Source: Coriobacteriaceae bacterium
GTDB lineage: Bacteria > Actinomycetota > Coriobacteriia > Coriobacteriales > Eggerthellaceae
Reading direction: 5' to 3'
Length of the DNA: 64,000 nt
Assembly: GCA_015062685.1 (NCBI GenBank)
Contig: SUUE01000011.1
Span: 1-64,000 of the forward strand
The translations under genes were made by a program, and so were the position numbers. Within the stretch, counting starts at the first letter, position 1. Every line of letters begins with the position of its first letter. Under the pieces are notes generated by a model, which searched no databases, had not been told where the DNA came from, and worked only from the letters and a program-made list of their open reading frames with translations. Shown in pieces: positions 49,422-59,151 of this stretch.

Positions 49422-49907
49422 CTATTCGGCCTCTTCCTCGGACTGGCGGCTCGCCTCGAGAACGGCCTCACGATCGCCGAGCATGGCTGCCACGCGATCG
49501 GAGTACACTGCGCCCTCAATGCCGGCCTCAGCAGCCAGGTCCATGACGGGCGCATCGTTCCAGAGGGCCTCGAGGCGGTAGTACTCGCGCGTCTCGGGCT
49601 GGAACACATGCACGACGACGCTGCCGTAATCAAGCAGCTCCCAGGAACCGTCGCGCGTCTCCTCGCGATGGAGCGGCTTGATGTGCGCCTGCTCGCGCTC
49701 GGCTTCTTCGATGGCGTCGACGATGGCGTTCACCTGGCGGTTGTTTGCCGCGGTGACGATGACGAAGTACTCGGTGACGCTGATGATCTCGCCCACGTTC
49801 TGCACGACGATATCGGTTGCCTTCTTATCGTCGGCCGCACGCGCCGCGATGATCGCGTAATCGCGCGGGGTGAGTTCTTCGACGTTCGTGGTTGCGTTTT
49901 CGGCCAT
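49422..49907 (-). CDS. rsfS: Ribosomal silencing factor RsfS
   Basis: A 161-residue protein that binds ribosomal protein L14 and blocks joining of the 30S and 50S subunits when nutrients are short. The family core is visible: ARAADDKKATDIVVQNVGEIISVTEYFVIVTAANNRQVNAI, then DGSWELLDYGSVVVHVFQPETREYYRLEALWNDAP. The start at 49907 (MAENATTN) is preferred over 49955 because the earlier stretch is basic and non-conserved. It has an acidic C-terminal tail. It lies downstream of the nadD-yqeK fusion (54-bp gap), a common order. Confidence 0.93.
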   Translation of the reverse strand: MAENATTNVEELTPRDYAIIAARAADDKKATDIVVQNVGEIISVTEYFVIVTAANNRQVNAIVDAIEEAEREQAHIKPLHREETRDGSWELLDYGSVVVHVFQPETREYYRLEALWNDAPVMDLAAEAGIEGAVYSDRVAAMLGDREAVLEASRQSEEEAE

Positions 49908-49961
49908 GATGTTCAGTTTGCCTTTCTTCTCATGGACTGTACGGCATGCCGGCAAGCCGGC

Positions 49962-51350
49962 TTATCTCTTGTTCTTGTGCTTCTTTCCCGACACCGACCC
50001 GTCGCCAGAGCCGTGCTTCTTTCTGCGCGGCAGGCGCTCGGTGTAGGCATTCCAAATGCTTATCGTATCAGGATGGAGTGGCTTCCGCCGTTCGAACAGC
50101 AGAAAGACCCAATATTCATAGGTCTCGAAGTAGAGTTCGTCGAGCGTCGCCTCGCCAACGCGGGCCCTCAAATCGTCGATGCGGCCGAACTGCCTGTTCG
50201 GCTCGATGGCATCCGCGATGTAGAGCACCATATCAAGCGGCGTCATGTCGAAAGCGGCCGTGGTGTGACGGCTAATCGCTTGCAGGACGTCGGCGGGAAT
50301 CTGGGGGAACTCGCGACCCAGAGCACGAGCTGCAGTGATGCCGTGCAGCACGCCTGGCATCTTCTCGACGATGAACGGGTCGATTTCACCCTCCATACCA
50401 AGCTCGCGCACGCGGGCGCGGGCCTGGTCATCGTCGTAGCCTTTGTCCCAGTCATGCAACAGCCCCGCCAGCCGGGCCTTGTCCACATCGACGCCGTATT
50501 CCTTCGCCAACTGCGCGCAGGTATCCGATACGCCCAGGCTGTGCTTGAAGCGCTTGGAAGACACCCTGTGCTTGAGCTCCTTCTTGCGCGCATCGAAGAA
50601 GGCGGTGCCCAGCGCGTCGCCGACATGTTCGCCCCCTGCGGCCGACGGACGCGCGGAGCGCGACCCTACAGGGTTTTCTGCAGCAGCGATATCGCTGGCA
50701 ACGCCAAGGTCATCAACGGCGGTGAAATCATCGGCGATGGCCGCGGGAAGCAGGTATCGGACGGACTTGCCCTCCGAGATCCTTTGGCGGATATCGCTCG
50801 AGGAAACCTCGAGCGAGCTCACACGCACGAAATGCGCTTCGAAAGGCGCGGAGGCCCCGATGGTCTCGCGGAGCTCGTCAAAGCCCGCGGACCCCGGACG
50901 TCCGACGGCCACGGCCAAATGGGTGAGTCTTGCCATCTCGGCGCAATCACGCCATTTGCCAACCGTCGCCGCGCTGTCCGAACCCACGATGAAGTAGAAC
51001 TCGACGTTCTCGGGATAGTGGTCGCGCAGCTGGCGCAACGTATCCACCGTGTAAGTGTCACCACCTCGGTCGACCTCGATGGAGCTGACATCGAAACGCG
51101 GGTTGTCGGAAACCGCGGTGCGCACTTGGGCAAGGCGCACCGAGGCAGCGGTGACCTCCTGATCGCGCTTGAACACCGGGTTGCCCGTAGGGATGAAGAG
51201 CACCGCATCGAGGCACAGGGCCTCGCGCACCTCCTCGGCAATACGCAGGTGCCCGATATGGATGGGGTCGAACGTGCCGCCCATCAAACCCAGCTTCGCG
51301 GGCGCGCCATCGGCCCCCAGAGCGTCGAATCGCTCGCTGATTATTGTCAC
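49962..51350 (-). CDS. nadD: NadD-YqeK fusion: nicotinate-nucleotide adenylyltransferase plus HD-domain hydrolase
   Basis: A 462-residue two-domain protein. Residues ~15-215 are NadD (LMGGTFDPIHIGHLRIAEE, VGSDSAATVGKWRD, SSSDIRQRISEGKSVRYLLP), making nicotinate adenine dinucleotide. After a ~45-residue low-complexity linker, the C-terminal ~200 residues are an HD-domain protein (KRFKHSLGVSDTCAQLA, LLHDWDKGYDDD, VLHGITAA, AISRHTT, DMVLYIADAIEPNR) of the YqeK group, which hydrolyses Ap4A symmetrically. The genes are separate neighbours in many Firmicutes. The tail is basic (KKHKNKR). The frame is continuous. Confidence 0.94.
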   Translation of the reverse strand: MTIISERFDALGADGAPAKLGLMGGTFDPIHIGHLRIAEEVREALCLDAVLFIPTGNPVFKRDQEVTAASVRLAQVRTAVSDNPRFDVSSIEVDRGGDTYTVDTLRQLRDHYPENVEFYFIVGSDSAATVGKWRDCAEMARLTHLAVAVGRPGSAGFDELRETIGASAPFEAHFVRVSSLEVSSSDIRQRISEGKSVRYLLPAAIADDFTAVDDLGVASDIAAAENPVGSRSARPSAAGGEHVGDALGTAFFDARKKELKHRVSSKRFKHSLGVSDTCAQLAKEYGVDVDKARLAGLLHDWDKGYDDDQARARVRELGMEGEIDPFIVEKMPGVLHGITAARALGREFPQIPADVLQAISRHTTAAFDMTPLDMVLYIADAIEPNRQFGRIDDLRARVGEATLDELYFETYEYWVFLLFERRKPLHPDTISIWNAYTERLPRRKKHGSGDGSVSGKKHKNKR

Positions 51351-51416
51351 TCGTTAACTCCGTCCAAACTAAACTCAAATGGCGGGAATAAGCCCCGCCC
51401 GCGCCAAGGGCCGCCG

Positions 51417-52679
51417 TTACGCGCGCACTTGGCCCTCGCCGCGCACGACGTACTTGTACGACGTGAGCGCCTCGAGGGCAAACGGGCCACGAACGTGCAG
51501 CTTCTGGGTGGAAATGCCGATCTCCGCACCGAGGCCGAACTGGCCGCCATCCGTGAATGCGGTCGACGCGTTCACGTACACGGCGGCAGCGTCCACCTGT
51601 GCGGCGAACAAATCCTGGGCGGCCGCGTCGGAGGCGACGATGGCCTCGGAATGATGCGTGCCGTACTCGTTTACGTGGCTTATGGCCTCCTCTACGCCGC
51701 CCACGCATTTGACGGCGATCTCGGGCGCCAGGTACTCGGTTGCCCAATCTTCTTCCGTCGCATGCTCGAGATCGGCGCCCTCGACGGCGAACGCGCACCG
51801 GTAAGCCTGGTCGTCGCAGTGCAGCTTCACGCCCTTCTCCGCGAGGTCTGCGAGCACGCCGGGCAGGAACGCGTCCGCCACGGAGGCGTCCACGAGCAGC
51901 GTCTCGGCGGCATTGCAGACGCCGTAACGGCGGCACTTCGCGTTCAGCACGATGTCGCGCGCCATGGCCAGATCGGCCGACTCGTGCACGTATACATGGC
52001 AGTTGCCCGTGCCCGTCTCTATGACCGGCACCTTGGAATGCTCGACGCAATGGTTGATGAGCCCCGCTCCACCGCGCGGCACGAGAACGTCCACGACGCC
52101 GTGCAGGCTCATGAGCTCGTCGGTCTGCGAGCGATCGGTCGACTCGATGCACTGGATGCACCCCGCAGGCAAGCCCGCGGAAACAGCCGCTTCGTGCAAG
52201 ATGTCGGCAATGGCCTTGTTCGAGCGCTCCGCGAGCGACCCGCCGCGCAGCACGACGGCATTGCCCGCCTTGAGCGCGATGCCCGCGGCATCGGCCGTGA
52301 CGTTCGGCCTCGCCTCGTAGACGACGGCCACCACGCCGAGCGGCACGCTCACGCGCTTGAGTTGAAGGCCGTTGTACAGCTCGCGTTCGACCTGCACCTG
52401 ACCGAGCGGGTCGGGAAGGTTCACCAAGTCCACGAGGGCATCGGCCATGGCGTTCACGCGCTTCTCGTCGAGCATGAGGCGGTCGAGGAGCGACTCCTTG
52501 GTGCCCCTCGCGCGGGCGGCTTCCATGTCCTGCTGGTTAGCTGCGACGATATCGGCCGCATGGTCGCGCAGCGCCTGCGCCATCGACTCGAGCGCGGCGT
52601 TGCGCGCCTCCGTGCTCGCAAGCCCCACCTGTGCGCTCGCCCGCTTCGCGGCGCGCGCCTTCTCGGTTGCCTCACCCAT
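51417..52679 (-). CDS. proA: Gamma-glutamyl phosphate reductase ProA
   Basis: A 420-residue NADPH-dependent enzyme making glutamate-5-semialdehyde in proline synthesis. Family motifs are PLGVVAVVYEARPNVTADAAGIALKAGNAVVLRGG, VLVPRGGAGLI, ETGTGNCHVYVHESAD, and the catalytic Cys in YGVCNAAETLLV. The start at 52679 (MGEATEKARAAK) is chosen over the ATG ten codons earlier, which adds only basic residues. It lies 35 bp after the proB stop, forming a proB-proA pair. Confidence 0.96.
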   Translation of the reverse strand: MGEATEKARAAKRASAQVGLASTEARNAALESMAQALRDHAADIVAANQQDMEAARARGTKESLLDRLMLDEKRVNAMADALVDLVNLPDPLGQVQVERELYNGLQLKRVSVPLGVVAVVYEARPNVTADAAGIALKAGNAVVLRGGSLAERSNKAIADILHEAAVSAGLPAGCIQCIESTDRSQTDELMSLHGVVDVLVPRGGAGLINHCVEHSKVPVIETGTGNCHVYVHESADLAMARDIVLNAKCRRYGVCNAAETLLVDASVADAFLPGVLADLAEKGVKLHCDDQAYRCAFAVEGADLEHATEEDWATEYLAPEIAVKCVGGVEEAISHVNEYGTHHSEAIVASDAAAQDLFAAQVDAAAVYVNASTAFTDGGQFGLGAEIGISTQKLHVRGPFALEALTSYKYVVRGEGQVRA

Positions 52680-52714
52680 GCGAATCCCTTCTCGTCGAGG
52701 AACTTCCAATTCGG

Positions 52715-53830
52715 TTAGCTGAATATTACCAGCTCGTCCCTATGCACCAGCGCTTTGTCCGCCATCTCGGCGAGCAGGCGGTTGCGCGAGAGCTCCTCGC
52801 GCGTGCGCCCGAGCGCGAGCTCGGCCTCGTCGCGGCTCGCAGACACGCGCCCGCGGGCGAACAGATAGCCCGCACGGTCCTTGATGTCCACGATATCGCC
52901 TTCCGCGAAATCGCCTTCCACGGCGGCGACGCCAACGACGAGCAGCGAGCTGCCGTTCTTCTCGAGGGCCTTCCGCGCCCCATCGTCGACGACTATCGCG
53001 CCGCGGGCCGAATCGCCAAGCGCGATCCAGAGCTTGCGCGGCGTAATCTCGTGCATCTTGCCCTCGGCGGTGAACAGCGTGCCGACCGAGCGGCCGGCCA
53101 CGGCATCGACGATGGCGCCTTCTCGGCGGCCCGAGCACACCACGAGCGGAATGCCCGCCACGCCCAGCACGCGGGCGGCCTTGACCTTGGTGACCATGCC
53201 GCCGGACCCCATGGACGTCCCCGCATCGCCCGCCACCGAGATGATGCTCTGGTCGATGCGCTCGACGCGCTCGATGAGCTTCGCGGCGGGGTCCTTCGAG
53301 GGGTTCGCGTCATACAGGCCCTCTACGTCTGAGAGGATGATGGCAAGGTCAGCGCCGATGAGGCACGCCACGAGGGCGCCGAGGGTGTCGTTGTCGCCGA
53401 AGCGGATCTGCTCGACCGACACGGTATCGTTCTCGTTCACGATGGGCACGACGCCCAGCTCGAGCAGGCGGTTGAGCGTATCGCGGGCATGCAGGTAAGC
53501 CGTACGGTCAGCCGTGTCGCGGCGCGTGAGGAGCACAGTGGACGTCGTGAGCCCGCAGGCATCAAACGCATCGCCCCAGGCGCTCGAGAACAGCCCCTGG
53601 CCCACCGATGCCGCCGCCTGCAGCGTCGGCATGTCACCCGGTCGCTTACCGCTCATGCCCAGGCGCTCGAGACCACAGGCGATGGCGCCCGACGAAACGA
53701 TGACGACCTGCCACCCCCGCTCGCGCACTTCGGCGACCTGCTTGGCCAGCGCCGAGAGGTACCCGTGATCGATGCGGCCCTCGGCCGTCGTGAGGGTCGA
53801 GGACCCGATTTTCACTACCAGTCGTTTCAT
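52715..53830 (-). CDS. proB: Glutamate 5-kinase ProB (with PUA domain)
   Basis: A 371-residue kinase that phosphorylates the gamma-carboxyl of glutamate, the first step of proline synthesis and the usual site of proline feedback. The amino-acid kinase domain has VVKIGSSTLTT, VIVSSGAIACG, VPIVNENDTVSVEQIRFGDNDTLGALVA and GSGGMVTKVKAARV. The last ~85 residues form a PUA domain (ARGAIVVDDGARKALEKNGSSLL). An AGGAGG ribosome site lies 4 nt before the ATG. A perfect inverted repeat ends only 18 bp upstream of the start. Confidence 0.97.
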   Translation of the reverse strand: MKRLVVKIGSSTLTTAEGRIDHGYLSALAKQVAEVRERGWQVVIVSSGAIACGLERLGMSGKRPGDMPTLQAAASVGQGLFSSAWGDAFDACGLTTSTVLLTRRDTADRTAYLHARDTLNRLLELGVVPIVNENDTVSVEQIRFGDNDTLGALVACLIGADLAIILSDVEGLYDANPSKDPAAKLIERVERIDQSIISVAGDAGTSMGSGGMVTKVKAARVLGVAGIPLVVCSGRREGAIVDAVAGRSVGTLFTAEGKMHEITPRKLWIALGDSARGAIVVDDGARKALEKNGSSLLVVGVAAVEGDFAEGDIVDIKDRAGYLFARGRVSASRDEAELALGRTREELSRNRLLAEMADKALVHRDELVIFS

Positions 53831-53848
53831 TCATCCTCCTGGATGAAG

Positions 53849-53960
53849 CGGGTGAGACACGGGGGTCAGGGCCCTTTGTCTCATCGCAACAGCTGTATCG
53901 CGCAAAGCGCGAAAACCTCAACCGATGAGACAAAGGGCCCTGACCCCCGTGTCTCACCCG
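53849..53960. repeat. Perfect 38-bp inverted repeat between obgE and proB
   Basis: Arms 53849-53886 and 53923-53960 are perfectly complementary with a 36-nt centre. The centre has its own small hairpin (TCGCGC-AAA-GCGCGA). Each arm is itself bounded by a TGAGACA...TGTCTCA dyad. The element begins 7 bp after the obgE stop and leaves 18 bp to the proB ATG. TTGAGG-N16-GATACA within the centre could be a weak proB promoter. Confidence 0.9.
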
Positions 53961-53967
53961 TCTCCAG

Positions 53968-55374
<1,407 letters not shown>

Positions 55375-55421
55375 CTATCAACCGAACGAGCACCGGGACG
55401 TTTCCGGGGCCCATTCTAACG

Positions 55422-55453
55422 AAAAAGCGCCCCCTGCCTGGCAGAGGGCGCTT
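55422..55453 (-). terminator. Intrinsic terminator after rpmA
   Basis: A ~14-bp GC-rich stem with small loop (AGCGCCCtCTGCC and complement) is followed on the minus strand by TTTTTCG. It lies 27 bp after the rpmA stop. It separates ribosomal protein transcription from obgE, which starts 60 bp further on. Confidence 0.8.
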
Positions 55454-55480
55454 AGCTGCATGCGATGTAGTCGCTTCGGC

Positions 55481-55744
55481 TTACGCCTCTTCGACTTCCA
55501 GCGGGCGCACGTGGATGCGACGCTTAACGCCCTGGGTGAACTCCAGATGGCCATCGCACTTCGCGAACAGCGTATCGTCCTTGCCGCGGCCAACGTTCTC
55601 GCCGGGATGGAACTTCGTACCGCGCTGACGCACGATGATGTTGCCAGCCTTCACGTACTCGCCGGCGAACTTCTTCACGCCAAGTCGCTGTGCGTGAGAG
55701 TCGCGACCGTTACGGGATGAACCAAGACCCTTCTTATGTGCCAT
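55481..55744 (-). CDS. rpmA: 50S ribosomal protein L27
   Basis: An 87-residue protein at the peptidyl transferase centre. The N-terminus [17 protein letters not shown] begins directly with the mature form, with no N-terminal extension of the kind cleaved by Prp in Firmicutes. [23 protein letters not shown] is typical. It lies 12 bp after rplU with a GGAGGGGA ribosome site. Confidence 0.98.
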   Translation of the reverse strand: MAHKKGLGSSRNGRDSHAQRLGVKKFAGEYVKAGNIIVRQRGTKFHPGENVGRGKDDTLFAKCDGHLEFTQGVKRRIHVRPLEVEEA

Positions 55745-55756
55745 GATTTCCCCTCC

Positions 55757-56113
55757 TTATTCCTCGTCAGCCTTGACGGCCTTCTTGGCAGGCTTCGTCC
55801 ACTTCTCGGAACCGACCGAGAGAATGCGGACGCGCGTAAGCTGCTGGCGATGGCCGCGCAGCTTCTTGTAGCCCTTGCGCTTCTTGAACTTGAAGACGAT
55901 CTGCTTCTTGCCCTTGAACTGGGAAAGAACCTTAGCGGTCACCTTCGTGGCTGCAGCCTTCTCCGGATCTGCCTCGATCTTGTCGCCATCGGCAACAAAG
56001 ATGACGGGCAGCTCGACCTCGGCACCTTCCTCAACGGGAAGCTTCTCGATCTCGAGCACGTCACCCGGCTTAACCGTGTACTGCTTGCCACCCGTTTTAA
56101 CTACTGCGTACAT
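55757..56113 (-). CDS. rplU: 50S ribosomal protein L21
   Basis: A 118-residue protein binding 23S rRNA. Typical parts are MYAVVKTGGKQYTVKPGDVLEIEKL, then KVLSQFKGKKQIVFKFKKRKGYKKLRGHRQQLTRVRI. The C-terminal Lys/Ala-rich tail (KPAKKAVKADEE) is longer than in E. coli, as in other Coriobacteria. The start at 56113 is supported by GGAGAACG. It is first gene of the rplU-rpmA unit; a promoter lies ~100 bp upstream. Confidence 0.97.
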   Translation of the reverse strand: MYAVVKTGGKQYTVKPGDVLEIEKLPVEEGAEVELPVIFVADGDKIEADPEKAAATKVTAKVLSQFKGKKQIVFKFKKRKGYKKLRGHRQQLTRVRILSVGSEKWTKPAKKAVKADEE

Positions 56114-56211
56114 AAACGTTCTCCTTGCTTCGTGAACATTTTTCCAACACGACGACACGTATGGGTGGGACGTGCCATCTGCGCGTTTGCGTCATAAAGA
56201 CGCGAACGATA

Positions 56212-56240
56212 ATGTTATCCGCGATAACGCCCCAAGTCAA
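56212..56240 (-). promoter_or_regulatory. Predicted promoter of rplU-rpmA
   Basis: On the minus strand: TTGACT, a 17-nt spacer and TAACAT. It gives a leader of ~95 nt before rplU, which contains a GCGTC-TTTAT-GACGC hairpin and could carry leader control. It lies just beyond the polA stop. Confidence 0.6.
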
Positions 56241-56257
56241 CCGATAAATGTGGGGGT

Positions 56258-58894
56258 TTAATGGGCTTCTGCCCAGGTAGCACCATACGACACGTCGGCA
56301 ATGAGAGGAACCTTCAGCGAGGCCACGTTCTCCATCGCGTCCTTCACCATGGCGCTCAGGCGCTCAACCTCGTCCGCGGGGACCGAGAAGTCCAGCTCGT
56401 CGTGCACCTGGATGAGCAAGCGGGCCTCGAAGCCATCCGCCTCCAAACGACGCGCGACCTCGTTCATGGCCATCTTGATGATGTCCGCCGCGCTGCCCTG
56501 CATGGGGTGGTTCATGGCCGTTCGCTCCCCGAAACCGCGCTGCACCGCGTTGCGCGCCTTGAGCTCGGGAATGTAGCGACGGCGCCCGAACATGGTCTCG
56601 GCATAGCCGAGCTCCTGCGCTTGCTCGACGGTGCCGTCCAGGTAGGCGCGCACGCCGGGATACGCCTCGAAGTAGCGGTCGATCATCTCGCGGGCCTCGC
56701 CCATGGGGATCTCCAGGCTCTGCGACAGGCCGAATGCCTGCTGGCCGTAGACAATTCCGAAGTTGACCGCCTTAGCACGGCTGCGCATCTGAGGCGTGAC
56801 CTCGTCCACCGGCACGCCGAACACGCGCGCGGCCGTGCTCGCATGGAAATCGGCTCCGGAGTTGAACGCCGCCACCAGGTGCTCGTCGCCCGACAGATGC
56901 GCGAGCAAGCGCAGCTCAATTTGCGAATAGTCGGCAGACAGGAACACCTGGCCCTCCCGCAACGGGCCGAAGCACGTGCGGATCTTGCGCCCGAAGTCGG
57001 TGCGCACGGGAATGTTCTGAAGGTTCGGGTCGCTCGACGAGAGGCGCCCCGTTGCAGTGACCGTCTGGTTGAACGACGTGTGCACGCGGCCGTCGCCGTA
57101 ACGGCGGGCAATCTGCGGCAGAGCGTCGATGTAGGTGGACTTGATCTTCGCGAGCTCGCGGTAGTGCAGCACGACGGCGGGCAGCTCGAAATCGGCCGCG
57201 AGCTTCTTGAGCACCTTCGCGTCGGTGGAGTAGCCGCTCTTGTTCTTCTTGCCATGGGGCATGCCGAGGACCTCGAACAAAATGTGCCCGAGCTGCTTGG
57301 GCGAATCGACGTTGAACTCCTCGCCGGCCAGCTCGTAAATGCGGGCCTTGAGCCCATCGATCTCCGTCTGGGTGGACGCGCCGATTTCCGCGAGCTTGCC
57401 CGAATCGATGGGCGCGCCGTTGCGCTCCATAATGGCGAGCACTCCCACGAGCGGCGCGTCGATGGAGCCGAGCACGCCGGACGCATCGTCTTTTGCGATG
57501 CCCTCCTCGAGCACCGGCATGAGGGCGCGAACAGCCTGAGCCTCGACGGCGGCGCGCATGCGGTCGTCGTTCACCTCGGGCAGCGACAGCCCGCAATGCT
57601 CCTGCAGCAACACATCGAGCGGATACTTCCCCGCCGATGAGTTGAGAACGTAGGCCGCGAGCGAGATGTCGAACGCACCCGCCGCAAGCACTTCCGCATC
57701 CGAGACGAGCGCAGGATCGGCCGAATCGACGGGATAGACCTCGTGGAGCACGGCTTTCGCGTCATGTGCCGCGAAAGCCCCCTCGCGCACGATGCGCGCC
57801 AGCACGTCGAGCGCCTCGTCGCCCTCGACGATGCCCGAGCCCCCCTCGACGGCCACGCACAGGACGATGCCCGAGCCGAAGAGCGACTCCTGCTCCGGAC
57901 GGGACACGGCAACGGCCAGCCGCTCGCCCTTCCCGAGAGCCGCCTCGATGAGCGCCTCGGCCTCGGAGCCCTCGAGCGGCTCCTCCACCTCGAAGGCGGC
58001 AGACGTCGCGGCAACGCCCTCGCTCCCCACGAGCTTCAGGAGCTTGTCGAGATGCGCATTGAAGCGGATGGCCCCGAAGGCCTCGGCCACCGCTTGCTCG
58101 TCGAACGACGGCCACGCCACCTCGTCGACGTCGAGCTCGAAGTCGAGGTCGGTCACGATGGTCGCGATCTTGCGCGACAGGAACGCCAGGTCGCGATTGT
58201 CGCGTATGTTCTCGAGCTGCTTTCCCTTCAGCTTGTTGAGGTTCTCGTAGACGCCCTCCATGCTGCCGAATTGGGAGAGCAACTTCTGGGCCGACTTGGG
58301 CCCGATGCCCGGCACGCCGGGAATGTTGTCGGAAGAGTCGCCCATGAACCCCAGGTAGTCCGGGAACTGCGCTGGCGTAATGCCGTACTTCTCCTGCACA
58401 GTCTCGGGATCGTAGATGACGACATCGGTGATGCCCTTCTTCGTGGTGACGACGTGCGTCAGGTCGGTGACGAGCTGGTTGACGTCTTTGTCGCCCGAAA
58501 CGAGCAGTGTCTCGTAACCGCGCGCCTCGTCGCGGGCCGCCACCGTGCCCAGGATGTCGTCGCCTTCCCAGCCCTGAACCTTCACAACCGGGATGTTCAT
58601 CGACTCGAGCAGGCTCTCGATGAGCGGGAACTGGCAGCGCAGCTCCTCGTCCATGGGAGGACGCTGCGCCTTGTATTGCTCGAGCGCCTCGATGCGGAAC
58701 TTGGGCTTGCCCGCATCGAACGCGCACACGATGCCATCGGGCCGCGCGATCTCGATGAACTTGAACAGCATGCTGCAGAAGCCGAACACGGCATTCGTCG
58801 GCGTTCCGTCCGGTGCGTTCATGGTGGGAGGCACCGCATGGTACGCACGGTGCATGAGCGAGTTGCCATCGATAACGGCGATCTTCTTAGGCAT
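56258..58894 (-). CDS. polA: DNA polymerase I
   Basis: An 878-residue polymerase for gap filling and Okazaki-fragment processing. The N-terminal 5' nuclease domain begins MPKKIAVIDGNSLMHRAYHA. The middle domain lacks the DTET-type metal ligands of proofreading exonucleases, so 3'-5' exonuclease activity is likely absent, as in many Actinobacteria. The polymerase has motif A (DYSQIELRLLAHLSGD), motif B (RSRAKAVNFGIVYGQ) and motif C (QVHDELDFSV). The start at 58894 is set by family similarity; ATG at 58963 adds 23 unrelated residues. A long inverted-repeat element begins 71 bp upstream. Confidence 0.97.
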   Translation of the reverse strand: MPKKIAVIDGNSLMHRAYHAVPPTMNAPDGTPTNAVFGFCSMLFKFIEIARPDGIVCAFDAGKPKFRIEALEQYKAQRPPMDEELRCQFPLIESLLESMNIPVVKVQGWEGDDILGTVAARDEARGYETLLVSGDKDVNQLVTDLTHVVTTKKGITDVVIYDPETVQEKYGITPAQFPDYLGFMGDSSDNIPGVPGIGPKSAQKLLSQFGSMEGVYENLNKLKGKQLENIRDNRDLAFLSRKIATIVTDLDFELDVDEVAWPSFDEQAVAEAFGAIRFNAHLDKLLKLVGSEGVAATSAAFEVEEPLEGSEAEALIEAALGKGERLAVAVSRPEQESLFGSGIVLCVAVEGGSGIVEGDEALDVLARIVREGAFAAHDAKAVLHEVYPVDSADPALVSDAEVLAAGAFDISLAAYVLNSSAGKYPLDVLLQEHCGLSLPEVNDDRMRAAVEAQAVRALMPVLEEGIAKDDASGVLGSIDAPLVGVLAIMERNGAPIDSGKLAEIGASTQTEIDGLKARIYELAGEEFNVDSPKQLGHILFEVLGMPHGKKNKSGYSTDAKVLKKLAADFELPAVVLHYRELAKIKSTYIDALPQIARRYGDGRVHTSFNQTVTATGRLSSSDPNLQNIPVRTDFGRKIRTCFGPLREGQVFLSADYSQIELRLLAHLSGDEHLVAAFNSGADFHASTAARVFGVPVDEVTPQMRSRAKAVNFGIVYGQQAFGLSQSLEIPMGEAREMIDRYFEAYPGVRAYLDGTVEQAQELGYAETMFGRRRYIPELKARNAVQRGFGERTAMNHPMQGSAADIIKMAMNEVARRLEADGFEARLLIQVHDELDFSVPADEVERLSAMVKDAMENVASLKVPLIADVSYGATWAEAH

Positions 58895-58965
58895 GAAACA
58901 TCCTTTCCTCAAAGGAGAGTATAGGCCATCGCAAAGCCCAATCTCATTCCATGACAAACTCACCC

Positions 58966-59147
58966 GACCGCCGCTGGAGGCACCGATGCCCTTCCGGGCT
59001 TTCGCGGGCTGCGAGGAGCGAAGGGCGCAGCGGGAGCGAGGACTGTCTGAGCGAGCGAAGCGAGCGAGTTCCGCAGCTGCTGCGCCCGTAGCGACGAGCG
59101 GGAGCCCGCGAGTGCCCGGAAGGGCCTCGGTGGCTCCAGCGGCGGTC
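58966..59147. repeat. Long inverted-repeat element with 53-bp conserved core, copy 2
   Basis: Arms of ~34 bp (58966-58999 region with 59114-59147) pair with two mismatches and are extended inward by TCGCGGGCT/AGCCCGCGA and GGGCGCAGC/GCTGCGCCC. The core 59029-59081 is identical to 3443-3495, although the arms are unrelated to those of copy 1. It ends 4 bp from the stop codon of the winged-helix regulator and lies upstream of polA on the same strand. Confidence 0.85.
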
Positions 59148-59151
59148 GCCC

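Noticed and set aside
48267-52718. Plus-strand ORF of 1483 codons across prfB, rsfS, nadD-yqeK and proA
   Set aside because: Antisense to four conserved genes; translation is His/Arg/Val-rich without recognisable domains.
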